Of a stretch of 64,000 nucleotides of DNA, positions 21,540-33,704 are shown piece after piece. The position numbers and the translations under genes are program-made. Origin of the DNA: Mesocentrotus franciscanus. Lineage: Eukaryota > Echinodermata > Echinoidea > Camarodonta > Strongylocentrotidae. Below the pieces are notes generated by a model. It did not search any database. It saw nothing but the letters and a program-made list of their open reading frames with translations, and was not told the origin of the DNA. The stretch is from positions 21,848,335 through 21,912,334 of the forward strand of contig CP137672.1 of NCBI GenBank assembly GCA_037976565.1, in the 5' to 3' direction. Position 1 is the stretch's first letter; each line of letters starts with the position of its first letter.

Positions 21540-23440
21540 ATTCCAAGATACTTCAGAACGGCTATTTAGTTTAAAGTGCCTTTTCAAAGAAAATCACAAA
21601 TATGGCAAGTAACGTATCACTAGAAACTGGTAAGCTAGCAGATGGCCATCGTACAAGTTTTAGGTCAACTACATATACCGGGCGATTTATAAAAATACAA
21701 ATAAAACCACCTCCATAGCATCTGGGATATGCGAGAGATTCGCCAGAAAAATAACGATGTTTTAATGCCGTCACAATATGAACAAATTCTGCCCAAGCAG
21801 ACGACATCCAATAAACAACGAACATAATTGCAATGCTATTATTTCTCAAATTACAATGAGTTTAGTGTATATAAATGTGCTGGAATTTTACACCATTCAA
21901 AAAGGGATATGACCCCGATTCTGATAACTAAATTATTTTGTTTGTAAATAAGCGGGATAGGGGTTAATGTACAATAAAAGAAACCACACTTCCAAATTAA
22001 AAAAAACCCCGGAATGATAGCCTTGATGGCATTTGTTCCCTGTCTTCAAATGCCGCGGTGGATGCAGCTGAAAATACAATGGCGTCTTATTTTGTTTACA
22101 AGCGACGGATTCCTTTATTTTTTTATCCTTGCATTTTTTTATCAAAACAATACCATGCGCGGGGTTTAGAGTCAGGCAATAGATTAAACAATTAGCCTGA
22201 GGGTAGTGAAGTAAGAGAAATAATGAAGAGAAGATGACAAACCAGGCACTGAAAATGTGTGAGATGTCATGGACATCGTCTGCTTGTGCAAATCATTTCA
22301 TCATATGACGTCATACATCTCAGCAGCGATCGGAGATCTTTTCAGGTGCTATGCCGGGGCTGTATTTAAGCGTTTTGTAATTAATAATAATCATTACTTC
22401 GAATGTTTCCAAGCATTGAATTTTGATAACCTTGTCCAATCAAAGTTTTACCTTTGCAATAATGACAATAGAGTTATTTTTTTTTAAATCAATGAACCTT
22501 CTCTTTAATCAGTCTATGAAGAAACATTTGACACTTTCAGAACCAATATCAATCGTTATTCGTTCATTAGAATGTGGGCTTAAGTGTGGATCAGCTGAAC
22601 CGTAAAGTGAAACTGTTGCAATTGGAATGTATTTTTCAAACTATCGAAATAACTGGTTATCAGACTTAATGAACAGTAGACCAAATGGGTAGTAGACTAA
22701 TTGGAGCTTGATTAGCCTAAATGGTAATTAGACCAAAAAATAAGTAGACGAAAGGATTATTAGACCGTGTGAATAATTAAAGGTGAAATTCTAGGATAAT
22801 CCCAAATATTGAGATAATCACATCAATAGAAAGCTTTTAACCCCCAGAATAACACTAAATGGCGTTCAACCGACAAAACAAGTTCAGAATAGTTAATTTA
22901 TGCGAGTAAACTCCACCAAAATCTCGAAGTCGGAAACCCGGAAATGCACGGAATTGCCGGGTCCTCTATTCTTGACGTCACGACCAGGGATCATGGGCTG
23001 AGTGAGAGTGAATACCAATGATATGCCCACGTAAATGCAATCCTGTTAGAGCTTAAAATTTTTCTTGTTAACGAGTTTATTTGATAGATTTTCTGTTTTT
23101 ATTTGAATGAAGAATAAGTAAGCAACGTTTTCCAGTTGCTGATTTCTTTTTATATCCTCACATTATTCTTTTTGGTAGAGTTTTAAGACGGGTTAACTGC
23201 TTGGAAAATAAGGTTAAATCATATGCAGGTATGAATAGGCGGGTGTACATATACATTATCTTGTCATCAGATAAGGTACAGAAGCAGTTTAATTTGTGAA
23301 ACGAATAGGCCTAGAACTGTGACTGTAGTTATCATGGATGTGTTTGACTGCCTCAAAAAAGGATACAGAACCAGTTAAATATTTGTTTTAAATATATATA
23401 TATATATATATCACTTAAACGAGATCAAGCTTCCTCTATT
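21540..23440. other. Gene-poor stretch
   Basis: No gene recognised. At 22660-22770 there are short degenerate repeats of the type agtagacCaaatgggtagtag, also seen near 24700-24760. A (TA)n run lies at 23393-23412. Confidence 0.4.
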
Positions 23441-23442
23441 TA

Positions 23443-23523
23443 GCGGACGACGTCTATGAACGATATTCATCCGCAAGTGATACGGCTCTTGCACGAACGT
23501 TCGTGAAGCGAGCGGAATCGGCA
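23443..23523 (+). CDS. Candidate exon (weak)
   Basis: Between an acceptor-like TCTATTTAG and a donor G|GTAAGA the frame reads DDVYERYSSASDTALARTF and ends with KRAESA. The composition looks coding and the donor is good, but no family is recognised and no adjoining exon is proven. Confidence 0.3.
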
Positions 23524-23569
23524 GGTAAGACCAGGCCGCTGCTCTAGGCGGCTTGTTGAACGTACATAG

Positions 23570-23707
23570 CCGAAATTGAGCTCCGTGTTGAAATTCTTGC
23601 AGCCGTATTTTAAACTGTTACTGTCAATGGATGACGTCATCTTCCTCCATGCGCAGTAACAGTTTAAAATACGGCTGCAAGAATTTCAACACGGAGCTCA
23701 ATTTCGG
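23570..23707. repeat. Perfect inverted repeat, 53-bp arms
   Basis: The left arm 23570-23623 (starting ccgaaattgagctccgtg) and the right arm ending ttcgg at 23707 are exact reverse complements, separated by about 30 bases containing GATGACGTCATC, itself a palindrome. The right arm overlaps the candidate exon at 23655-23759, so the left arm may be an inverted copy of that exon. Confidence 0.85.
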
Positions 23708-23759
23708 CGATGAAAATCCGGAAAAAAGACCCTTAAACGAATCATACAGTCAATCTGGT
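23655..23759 (+). CDS. Candidate exon (weak)
   Basis: Acceptor-like CATGCGCAG, then an open frame NSLKYGCKNFNTELNF and GDENPEKRPLNESYSQS, then the donor G|GTAAGT. It is not recognised as a known family. Phase compatibility with 23443-23523 is not established. Confidence 0.3.
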
Positions 23760-23985
23760 AAGTGGAACCGATGTAGTTTAGCCTAGGCCTAATTTACAAT
23801 AATAAATGCATCGGATATGCATCGGGTAAAATGTAGTATTTTGGGCATAAGTTTACTGCTCGGACGCGAGCAGTAGTTTGCAATGCAGTCACTATGGTCG
23901 GCTTCTGTCTCTAAAGAGAGGAGCCGACCCTACCTAAATCAGAGGCTAACGAACGAAAGAGACAGAAATCTTCGTGCTACTGCCG

Positions 23986-24195
23986 CTACTCCCCGGCCCC
24001 GGCTGCAGGAACGTCGACATCTCCTTGCTCTCCGACTTCTCTATCGTCTTCTCCCCCACTTGTACTTGCGTCCTCCCAACTTCCATCATCCTCGTCTGCA
24101 CTATCGTTCCTTTTTCCTTCATTACTTTCATCATCTTTCTCCATAAACTCTTCAAAATCCATAAAAAGATCGTTCTGGTCAAACTCTCCAGCCAT
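23986..24195 (-). CDS. Small acidic protein, hypothetical
   Basis: A 69-residue frame starts with MAGEFDQNDLFMDFEEFM and runs into an Asp/Glu/Ser/Gly-rich tail ending PAAGAGE and a TAG. The start context ATAATGG is acceptable. The strongly acidic, low-complexity composition would suit a disordered or nuclear protein, but nothing else is recognised, and it could be the first exon of a longer gene or non-coding. The upstream in-frame residues (from 24270) look untranslated, which is why I chose the inner methionine. Confidence 0.35.
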   Translation of the reverse strand: MAGEFDQNDLFMDFEEFMEKDDESNEGKRNDSADEDDGSWEDASTSGGEDDREVGEQGDVDVPAAGAGE

Positions 24196-24689
24196 TATCA
24201 ATTGATATAATGTACCGTACGTGAATCGAAAGTGTATATGTATAAATTCAACACACTCAAACAAAATCACATGGTGTAAATATCGACTAATAGCGCATCG
24301 TTGGCTTGTTTATGTCATAATTCTGAAAAAGGGAATTGATATTAGTACTATGACATATAAGGGGAAGGTGAAGAATTCTACATAGAGTTATGAAACTAAA
24401 CTTTGAAACTAAATAGCAGAAATTCGTATCTCTCTCCCCATGTTTTTCTACGGAACATCCGGGTACGTGAATATACTCGTCCCCGGGCGTGACGTCACAA
24501 ATAGTGGACCAGCTCCGTGACTGACTTTCTAGGCAAAGAGAGGAGGCTATTTTTCGACATTTCAATTGAGGATATCCAGTAGCTAGAAGATTTTTGTGAT
24601 ATGCAATGAAAATTAACAACTTCGAAATAACATAGGCTTGCCGTAGGTACCAACTTAATGGACATTTATTGTCCTAGGATATGAGCTTT

Positions 24690-24990
24690 AAGACGGGCTG
24701 GGTGTAGACCATATGGGAATAGGTTAATTGGGTAGTAGATGAACCGGGTGTAGACCCACGCTGCCTTTTTCCACTGATTATCTTGCTTCTTCAGAAACGT
24801 CACTGTCACTTTCACCTTTATGTAAAACTCTCCAACCCCCTCAGAGTCATCTCCTCCTCTAGCTTCTACCAAAGCACCTAGGTGGGAGAGTGCACCATAT
24901 AGGTAAGGTGACAGTGACGTTTTTGATGACGAAGCAAGATAATCATAGGGAGCTGGAAGCTTAGGTCCACAACCATTTCGTCTACTACCT
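24690..24990. repeat. Foldback repeat
   Basis: Left arm 24775-24823 (gattatcttgcttcttcag, aaacgtcactgtcac) and right arm 24901-24945 are inverted copies. The outer parts (tagaccatatgggaatagg; ggtccacaaccatttcg) are weaker matches. Probably a small foldback element. Confidence 0.6.
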
Positions 24991-25494
24991 ATTACTCTTC
25001 CACTCTCACCTTCTGGCTATTCTCTAGTTCATATTGTATCATTTCAGTGCAATTTTTTAAATTATTTTTCTTGCCACTCATACTATTCTTACCTTAGCTT
25101 TTTATTCTCATTCTACCTGTGTCTACTTTTTCTCAGCTTGATTCTTGTCATTATCATACCCATGTATCTGGTTAATCTCAATTCGTTTCAGAAAGAGGGA
25201 AAACAGTTTGAAATGCTGTGATTGGTATTTATTGTTTAATGTTATTTTATACAAATTCATATAAGATGTGTTTCTAGTAGATATCATACTTTTTCCTCAA
25301 ATTTTCATAAAAGTATTAGCAATTTAAATCAATTAAATTGACAGATTTTTCCCAAAATTGTTAAAATAAATTGTCAAGATTGAAATTTTGAGGAAAAATG
25401 AATTAAAGAAAAGTATGACTGCAATGATAATTCATGGGATGACCACTGATATTCGTACTTACTATGGTTCGCGATTTCGCCCCACCCAATAATC

Positions 25495-25600
25495 AGGGCC
25501 CGTGGAACGGCGGGGCTCGGGGGGCTCGAGCTCCCCCCTTTTTGAAAAAGTTTGTAAAAGAGAAATAGAAAGAAAGACAGAAAGACGTTATATCTTCAAA
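25495..25600 (-). mobile_element. Fragment of the GGGGGCGGAGC/pyrimidine module
   Basis: In reverse orientation it carries the block ggcccgtggaacggcgggg, then cccccctttttgaaaaag and agagaaatagaaagaaag. It corresponds to 11270-11345 (ctatttctctttaatatac, tttttcaaaaaaagtggggg) and provides an uninterrupted version of the site where the nested element at 38926 inserted. Confidence 0.6.
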
Positions 25601-27340
25601 GGTAAATAGTAAAAAATCACCCGTAAAAGCGATCGTAAAAGCCTAATTTGTTCGGAAAAAACACTTTTATCGCCAGAATCTGGCAAAAAACACTCCATAA
25701 TTCAGTTGTAAAGGTGTGCAAAAGACGAACTGTTAGTCAAACAGTTAGTCAAACATTTTTTATCAATCTCCGCATATAAGCAAACTATACCGAACAAAAT
25801 TGGTCTCTTCATGTGCTTATGCACATCGTTTATTAGTGTCACAGATGGCTCGTTACTTGTTAAACTATACGGACAGATTGGATAGATGTGTAAATGATTA
25901 AAATTATAATCAGTATACGATGCGAAAATGATTCTTCTTCAGCTTCCGGAAAACAACCTGGGAATTTTTGTTGCGTCCTGCGGGACACAATAATATTGAC
26001 AATGATTTAATCCTAATAGATCTAGAGTATAGTTTACATTCCAAAAAATTCTCTGTTTGGCCGTGCCTTGGACCATAATGCATGACCACACAGAGGAATT
26101 TCTCCTGTTGGGGACCGGGGAAAAGTGCAATGAATTATTGATAATTTATTGATTTTTTTTTTTTTTTTTGTATTTGTGGGGGCTGCCCCCTATCCTAGCC
26201 CCCCGCTGCGTACAGTCGTAATTCAGTGACAAAGTAATGGCCTCGTAATTGTGAGGCCCCAGGATAAAAACCGTGTCGATGTGCTATTATTATTATTGCC
26301 CTTTTGTGAGGCATTAATCCTCATTTACTGTCAGTTATGACTTAAGGGCGTAGGTCCCCTAGTTGATTAGCATAGTAGCATACAGGTGCTAAAGCAGTCA
26401 CGCAAAACAAACACTTACAAATTATTATTCAATAAAATCTGAGAATGTAAACTATTATCTAGATCTATTAGGAATAAATCATGGTCAAAATCATTCCATA
26501 AATTGGGGTAAAAAAAAATATTCCAACTTTATGAGCAACAGTGTAGAAACCTCATCATACATATTGTCTATTCGGATCCAGAAGGGCGTTAACTCTTCGT
26601 TAGTTATTATATAACGTATATGGGTTGACACATTTCTGGCTCCAAACAGAAGATATGATGGCAAATAATATACAGAGCGTGTATTTATATTTAAAAAATA
26701 CATTGTTCCATCCATACCCCTGTATCTTTTGTTCACCCTTTCTTACTCTTTCACTCTAATCTTTTGTCATGTGTAATCATCTGTAACAACAAAATACATC
26801 AAGCATGCCATTCTGTGCCATTGTGGAGACAGTCTACCTATCAGCTGCCATTCGGAAAATGAGACAAAGGACCTAAAATAGGTGTAATCGATATTTGTTT
26901 TTCTTCACCAACTCAGTCATGTGTAACTCCTGCATTTACATGGTGAAGCGTACATGTACAGTATGTGATTTTGACAAATTGTATTTAAGATGATTTTTTG
27001 TATTTGGTGTGTGAGCGTGTGCCGCTCTGATAGCAGATGGGCTATTGTCTTCTTCAAGGGCAATCCAACCCTCGTAATAAGTCCGTTTGTACATGCACAT
27101 GTATGGAGGCAGAAAAATTAGATAAACAGAGTGCCGAAAGTTGGAAATAAATTGGACCAATAATAAGTCAGTAATGTATATTTGATATATGAGATCATTA
27201 AGTCTTTGCGCATCTAAAATTGGCGGTTTGGTCAGTGGATTGTGACCTAGTCGCGAATAACTCTTCCGTTTGTCGTGTACAAAAATATCACTAATTTCAG
27301 TATTGAAATATCACTGAAAAGGAAAAAATATTATATAAAA
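25600..27340. other. Gene-poor stretch
   Basis: Nothing supported. It includes a T-run followed by a G/C patch (26150-26215) and ordinary AT-rich sequence. Confidence 0.4.
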
Positions 27341-30170
27341 TTCATGAATATTATTATAACTTATACAAATACAATGGTGTTAATAACGACTCCGAATATG
27401 AATGCTACCTAAGAAATTTCGATTTACATACGTTAAGCTGGGAACGTGTTTTGACAGAAAAGGAATGCGCAGAAGCCTTGGCAAGAATGAATAACACAAA
27501 TCACCAGGTAGTGACGGCCTTACAGTCGAGTTTTATAAAAAGAAATTGAATAAGATAAAAGATTTGTTAATTGACAGTTTAAAAAAAGGTAAAAAAGAGC
27601 AACAACTGTCTTCTAGTCAAAACATGGCAGCGTTAGTTTGTATTAAAAAAAAAGTAAATAAGAAATCTCATCATAAGTGGAGACCTATATCCACCTTACA
27701 TGTTGATTATAACATTCTTGCACAGGTTCTGTCCAATCGTTAACAAAATGTAATAACATGTATTATATCTCTTGATCAAAGTAGTTTTATAAAGGACAGA
27801 TCGTCCGCTGAAAAAGTACGTCTCGTTCAAGATATAATTGATTATTATCAACAAGTCAAAGCACCAGGAAATATTATGTTTTAAGATTAAATTTGGGAAT
27901 TTTTTCATTCAGTGGATTCAATCGATGTACACAAAATCAAAAGGTCGTGTGATGAACCATGGCTGGAATACTGAAAGTCTTAATATTAAAAAGAGGGGTA
28001 AGACAGGGGTGTGCCCTTTCATCGTTACTTTTTTTATAATTAATAAATAATTAACATAAGTTTTGGCAATGAAAATCAAACAAAATGAACGTATCAAGGA
28101 ATTTAAGTTACCCATTTCAGAATTATGTAATGAACGAACTGGAAGAAATAAGAATATCTCAATTTGCTGACGACACCGTTATCTTAGTTAACAGTGATGA
28201 ATCACGTTCTGTCTTGATGGAAGAAATAATACATTTGGGTACACGTGCAGGTTCAGAAATTAATTTAGTTAAAACCAAACTTCTTAAATTGAATATTGAA
28301 ATTGAATCCCAGCACGTAGAATGTACTCAAAATCCTGTAAAAGACCTAGCAATTTATATGGGGGGAAATGCTAAAGAACTTGAAAATTATAATCGGCCAA
28401 GTAAAATGGATAAAATCCAAAATATTATACGAGTTTGGAAACTAAGAAATGTAACATTCTATGGAAAGGTTGTAATTATCAAAAAATAGATGGTGTCTCA
28501 AATTGTATATCCAGCCAAGATAATCAAGACACCTGAGAGTATTATTAAAGTTTTGAAAGAATTTGTTTACTCTCTTGTTTGGAATTCACGCAAAGAAAAG
28601 GTAACAATAAATTTGTGTGTAAATAGACCCCAATAAGGTAATCTAGGTATGGTACATTTAGAACTAAAGGTACGGTCGTTAAAGATGTCGTGAATAAGCA
28701 GTTTACTAGAAGAACGTGAACGAAGTTGGAAACGTCTTTTTAGATATAAGCTCTCTAAAGTTGGAGAGATACTTTTATGTTTTGAATATTATATTTCTTT
28801 GAAAGATATGGATCATCTTTGTAAAAAAGGTTTCTAGTTTCTATCACGACTTTCTATGCATTTGGTCAACGGTAAGGTATGTTGGTTTATTTGAAGTAAA
28901 ATATATTGAAAATTAAATTGTATGGAACAATAGTAATATAAAATGTAATAATCATATGCTGATATTAACAAAATTGAATCAGGCTGGTAAAGTGAGAGTA
29001 AAACATGTGATGAGAGATGGTAAATGGAAGGAACCAGGTGTTCTAAACAACTCAATATATTCCTCTCAGTTATTATTTGATGTGAAATATACGAAATTTA
29101 AAAAAATCCTTTCCTGTTTATTTGTTTGAATAAGATGAGATGTAGAAAACATACCATTGATTGCTAACGAAAGAAAGATGATTTATATAATTACACTTAA
29201 TTTAGGAGAGGATATAACTCATGGTTCTATAACTACGAAAAGGTTTATTTATTATTGAGTGCATGGGTTTTTTAACTATATCATTTTGGTCAAATGTTTT
29301 GTAATTACCAGACTCCTTTAATTGGAAAACGGTTTTCCAGTTCAAAATGTGTACAATTAAAGATAGAAAAAGGATTAGGCAATTTAATTTTAGATTTCTG
29401 AACAATATTTTAACTTCAAAAGAAAATTTGCTAAAATGGTGTGTTCTTAAAGGTAAAGACCAGTTTTGGAAACTTCCTCTCTCAAAAAAATGAAATGGAA
29501 GCTCTCATTACCAATCATGTGAAAGAATATGTTTTGACTAATACGTGACGATACAAATTTTGCCGGGAAAGTCGGGAAACCGCCTTCTAATTGATATATT
29601 TGGTAAATTATTATTTCTATTGGGACCAAATAGATATCGCGCACGTGGTCGCGTAGTCCCATATACATCTTTCTGTGGAGAGTGCTTGTAACTTTACCAA
29701 GACTGGGGCAAATTTCTTATCATTTTGATGATTCCAGAACCTTGCACTACACACCAATACTTATATGCTAGATGATCAACCTTTTCTGATCGATTCCACA
29801 ACGTTTCTTTCACAATGCAATCGCATGACCAGAACTGGCCTTTGTCTTTAATGACAGCAACTGTAGACAGTGAGAGGAAGTTGAAACAACTTTTCATGTT
29901 TTATTACACTGTTAACTCTTACGAACATTTTGGAAAATCCGTCAAAGGCTTTTACATCACCTTTATATATAAGTGAAGAACATCTAGTGCTATAAAGCGG
30001 ACGATGTAACTTACGATATGTTAACACTTATTCGCAACATAGCACAGTATACAGTCTATCGAAATTATATAAAATGTATATTCAAAGGTAAAAAAATACA
30101 GGGCAAATTCTGTATGGGTTGATTTTAAGACTATGGTGAAATCATATCTGGAAAATATAAGTAAGTAAGT
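27340..30170 (+). pseudogene. L1/Tx1-like LINE, dead
   Basis: Reverse-transcriptase blocks appear in order but in shifting frames: an ALARMNN-type segment and PGSDGLTVEFYKKK (27440-27545), KWRPISTLHVDYNILAQ (27678-27720), DQSSFIKDRSS with VRLVQDII (27775-27840), RGVRQGCALSSLLFL (27990-28040) and the catalytic box QFADDTV (28155-28180). Further on come FNFRFLNNILTSKENLLKW (29380-29440) and VETTFHVLLHC (29880-29920), matching the C-terminal part of L1/Tx1-clade proteins. The palm segment with the first catalytic aspartate (expected between 27840 and 27890) is deleted. Many stops and frameshifts rule out function. The 5' endonuclease part is missing. Confidence 0.75.
28085..28489 (+). pseudogene. 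LINE reverse-transcriptase palm fragment with FADD box
   Basis: This is the longest surviving open part of the LINE, about 134 codons. It contains QFADDTVILVN, the two catalytic aspartates of the palm, followed by INLVKTKLL and a WKLRNVTFYGKVVIIKK segment typical of the thumb region in L1-like elements. It remains only as a remnant. Confidence 0.7.
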
Positions 30171-30224
30171 TCTCATTTTAATGAAATGCTTCAGACCATG
30201 ATTTACGTCATTAAAAAAAAAATA

Positions 30225-30412
30225 GTCACCTGCCAGTGTCACCAATAAGGTATCATAATATGCTCATTTGACCATAATTAAATGCCTTAAACCCCTGAGC
30301 TTCAGGGATCTCCGCCACCTGGACCCCACGCAGATTTACGCTTGCTATACGCTCTACCTGATCGTAAATACTTTGCCCCCCACTTTGAAAAAACGTTCCG
30401 CGGGGCCTGATG
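30225..30412 (-). mobile_element. Solo GGGGGCGGAGC module
   Basis: A reverse-orientation copy of the module found in the composite transposons: cctgccagtgtcaccaataagg, cccctgagcttcagggatctc, acgctctacctgatcgtaaa and ccccactttgaaaaaacg. No terminal repeats are recognised. Confidence 0.65.
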
Positions 30413-31434
30413 CTAGCTTGGTAGTGTTACTAAAAATACAAAAATACTAATGTCATATGTTACCATGTGCAAAATGTGCACATTAGCTCTAAATCAATTA
30501 TTTTGTAGCACAAATCCGACCTCCCATAATGTCAATTCAGCACAGCATGCTCAACGTGTGCTTTATACATGCGCTGAATGTGCGTGGGTCCTTAAGAGTC
30601 TGTGTGGCATATCTTGTGTGTATTATTTACATGGTCTATGGTGCTCTACCATCCCTGTTCACGGTAAATGCACTGAACAGGTTGCATAATTAAACCTATT
30701 ATTCTTTTATCATTTGATTATATAGACTTAAAAGTTTTAGTTTATTTGTAAACAAGAAGAGGGAGGAGCCGATGAGAAATATTTTTTATGAGGTGAAATG
30801 TTTTAAAAGTTGCTTGTTTCTAATTTTTTGGGGTGGCCTAATTAACAGGCCACTCTGTAAATAATGCAGTCTGCTACATAATGTAGTTTAATTGCTACCC
30901 ATTGTGAATACATACTGTAACTGCCATAGCTGGTAGTTTTTGTGGAGTATGAAGTAGTTTATCAAGTGTGACTTTTATTGTTCAGTCAAGGACCAACTTT
31001 CACAAAAGAGATCTTGCGCCTTTCTACATAATGGGCAACGTTATGAAAATATTGAGATGTGCTAACTTATTCATGCAAGGTTAAACAAATAAACAAGGAT
31101 ATCCCACAACTCAATACTCAGGCCTATTTTGAAGTGGCAGAGAATTATGCTGGCCCAACCAGATATTGAAAAAAATGGTGAAGTAGAGAATATACATGGA
31201 AACTCTCTAAAATGTACTTTCCTGAAATGTATATCAACATAAATAATGATGTTAATATGTGAATGTGTCATAGTCCATTGGCTAGAAAAGTCATGAGAAA
31301 GTTCAAAGAAAAAGTAAATGACATCTTGTTTTTCTTTTAAGAATTGCTGTTATTAGCAGCATTTCATCATTAGCCGAGAGCCTTCATTTTCTAAAATGCA
31401 AAGACTAAAGTCATACCCTGCAACTCCTACAATT
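30413..31434. other. Gene-poor stretch
   Basis: No supported feature. Confidence 0.4.
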
Positions 31435-31761
31435 ATGCCTGCCAACGCCGTTAGTGGAAAGGGAGCGAAGAAGGCTGGTAAGGTTAAGGCCAGCCGTGCA
31501 ACTGGAGACAACACGAGGAGGAGGTTCTGAAGCGGGTCCCCCCTCCACACTGGTATCTCCAGCCGTACCATCTCCATCATGACCAGCTTTGTCAACGATG
31601 TCTTCGAGCACATCGCCGGTGAAGCCTCCTGCTTGGCCCAATACAACAAGAAATCCACCATCACCAGCCATGAGGTCAAGACCGCTGCCCGTCTCCTCCT
31701 CCCCGGAGAACAGGCCAAGCAAGCCGTCTCTGAGGGCACCAAGGCTGTCACCAAGTACAAT
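31435..31761 (+). pseudogene. Histone H2B pseudogene
   Basis: The copy starts MPANAVSGKGAKKAGKVK, like a histone H2B tail, keeps TRRR, then jumps to VLKRV in another frame. The usual KESY-x-IYIYK segment between them is deleted. A second shift follows, and the reading resumes with [23 protein letters not shown]-type helix residues, and [20 protein letters not shown], ending TKYN. H2B pairs with H2A in the nucleosome; this copy cannot encode a full histone fold because alpha-1 is lost and the frame changes twice. No histone 3' stem-loop is seen downstream and the last residues have run into flanking sequence. There is no clear poly(A) tail to prove retrocopying. Confidence 0.85.
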
Positions 31762-32039
31762 TTAAGACTTGAAGATCACCATGAATATTTGTAAGGATGT
31801 AAGGGTGATCGATAATGATAATGGAGAAGAAAAAAAACATGTTGCAAGATGTAGGGGGGAATCTGTATTCACAATGGTGAGAACAAGCACTTACATGACT
31901 TGCAGTGCACAAGTGGATTCAGCACTTTGTATAATCATTTCCCTGGTATAATACAGCATTAACAAACGATGGAAAGAAAAATATACAGTTTTTAGGGAGT
32001 CGCTGTCACAATAGGGTTTTGCAATCAGAAATACCCCTC

Positions 32040-32340
32040 GACAGGTCTATTGATTTTCAACTGGTGCTATGGATTTCGCACCGGATTGTGAATTACACGG
32101 TTCGCGTCCCGCCGCAGCACCAATATCCTTTGGCAATACATTAATCTACATTTGCCACTCTCCACCCAGGTGAAGTAAATGGGTACCCGGTAGGAAAGAA
32201 ATAATTGAATGCTTATAGCGTCTTATCATGGCGGCTAAGCTACAGCCGGCGTAACAATACGATTCTCTGAATTAAGCGCAGTATATTCATATAGTAGCTG
32301 CACTAACAAATTGACCTATTACTACATTTGGAAGTATTAT
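32040..32340 (+). mobile_element. tRNA-derived SINE
   Basis: A B-box-like GGTTCGCGTCC (about 32100) is followed by a body that includes aatatcctttggcaata, ctacatttgccactc and caggtgaagtaaatgggtac. The same body occurs at 45785-46080. These repeats end in (ATT)n tracts. Polymerase III promoter elements are expected for such SINEs. Confidence 0.7.
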
Positions 32341-32504
32341 TATTATCATGTTATTAATAGAGTGATATCATCTAAACTTTTAATTCATATACCTGTACAA
32401 GTATTTTTTTCTTTAAAATTTCTTGAATTTGGTATGAAAGTTTTGTTTCATATTATTTTGTATAAATAATATCACCTGTTATCACCCCTCCCCCCCCCAA
32501 AAAA

Positions 32505-32514
32505 AAAGAAATAT

Positions 32515-32536
<22 letters not shown>
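32505..32536. repeat. (AT)n microsatellite
   Basis: A run of alternating AT preceded by a C run and an A run. Confidence 0.7.
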
Positions 32537-32546
<10 letters not shown>

Positions 32547-32812
32547 CTAAATAAATGTGAAAGGAAAAAGAGGTCACATTTGAACCAAAAATTAAACTAT
32601 GTAACAGTTTGTGTTTGTGTCCATGTAATTGGGTGCTAAAATATTTCACCAATGAGAGTGCATGTATAGTGCAGATAGGAGAAAGCCTGCACTTGAATTT
32701 TGAGCTTTAATTTGCAAACTGATACACTATTGTAAACAGTGACTCGTTAAAAATTACATGTAATCATTTTAAATGGTGAATATCCTGGTTAAATTAAAAA
32801 AAAATCACTTAA

Positions 32813-33552
32813 AGGGCCTATGCCATCCAAAATACAAGTGTATTCCTGTCGGTGTGTAGTCCTGCATACATCTCATATTTTGATATGTAAACTTCTGAAT
32901 ATGTTCCATAGATTTTTAAATATTTTTGGAAATGTTTTTTTTTTCAAACTTGTTAAGCTCCGCCCTAAAAATCCCCCAGATCGCATTCACCTTGTGACAT
33001 CATCTGTCAGTCATCATTGAGCTAACTTGAGAAAGTGGTATGTAACTTTGCCAAAGTTTACCACCTGTTACAATACAACAAACAATAGCAACATATAAGT
33101 TGCTATGTCAGACATGTCAGACTAAACTAATATTCTAGAATAGACAATGGTATGTTATTTCCCCCAGCTCAGCACACGTTCATAATAAAATTGCATGCTT
33201 TCATACATGTACAATACATCAGCATTGCCTTTGTCTTCCTGGTGATGCTACAGAATGTCTGACATAGCAACTTGTATGTTGCTATTGTATTACGTATTGT
33301 TACAGGTAGTCAACTTCGGCAAAGTAACATATAACCTTCTCAAGTTAGCTCATTGATGACTGACAGATGATGTCACATGGGGAATGAGATCTGGAGGTTT
33401 TGGGGTGGAGCTTAGCAAGTTTGAAAAACTAATATTTCAAAAAATATTTCAAAATCTATTAAACATATTCAGAAGTTTACATATCAAATTATGAGATGTA
33501 TGCTGGACTACACACCAACAGGAATAAACTTGCATTTGGTTGGCAGGGGCCC
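32813..33552. mobile_element. Foldback DNA transposon with TTAA target duplication
   Basis: The arms are about 350 bp and strongly inverted: AGGGCCTATGCCATCCAAA at the left and tttggttggcaggggccc at the right. Both ends are bounded by TTAA (32809-32812 and 33553-33556). Shared arm segments include catcatctgtcagtcatca and gcaacatataagttgc. TTAA targeting suits piggyBac- or Kolobok-like non-autonomous elements; the superfamily is inference. A truncated second copy lies at 58285-58755. Confidence 0.85.
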
Positions 33553-33593
33553 TTAAAATGCTGAGATCTTTAAATAATATTTAACACAAGTGT

Positions 33594-33704
33594 TGGGTCG
33601 GGGTAATTAGTTTAGATTATCCCCTATAACAACATCAGAATTAAATCAATACAATAAAAATCAAGACGATTTGTTACCTTTCATTCGTGGTTTATTACTA
33701 TCTC
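33594..33704 (-). repeat. Left (3') LTR, at least this part
   Basis: It starts TGTTGGGTCGGGGTAATTAG and continues to gtttattactatctc, matching 41686-41793 nearly base for base. Directly inside it is a C6 run (GGGGGG on the coding strand), which may be the polypurine tract. The inner boundary is not certain, because the right LTR is interrupted. Confidence 0.7.

Noticed and set aside
32100..32125. Functional tRNA gene
   Set aside because: Only a B-box-like motif within a SINE; no cloverleaf can be drawn.
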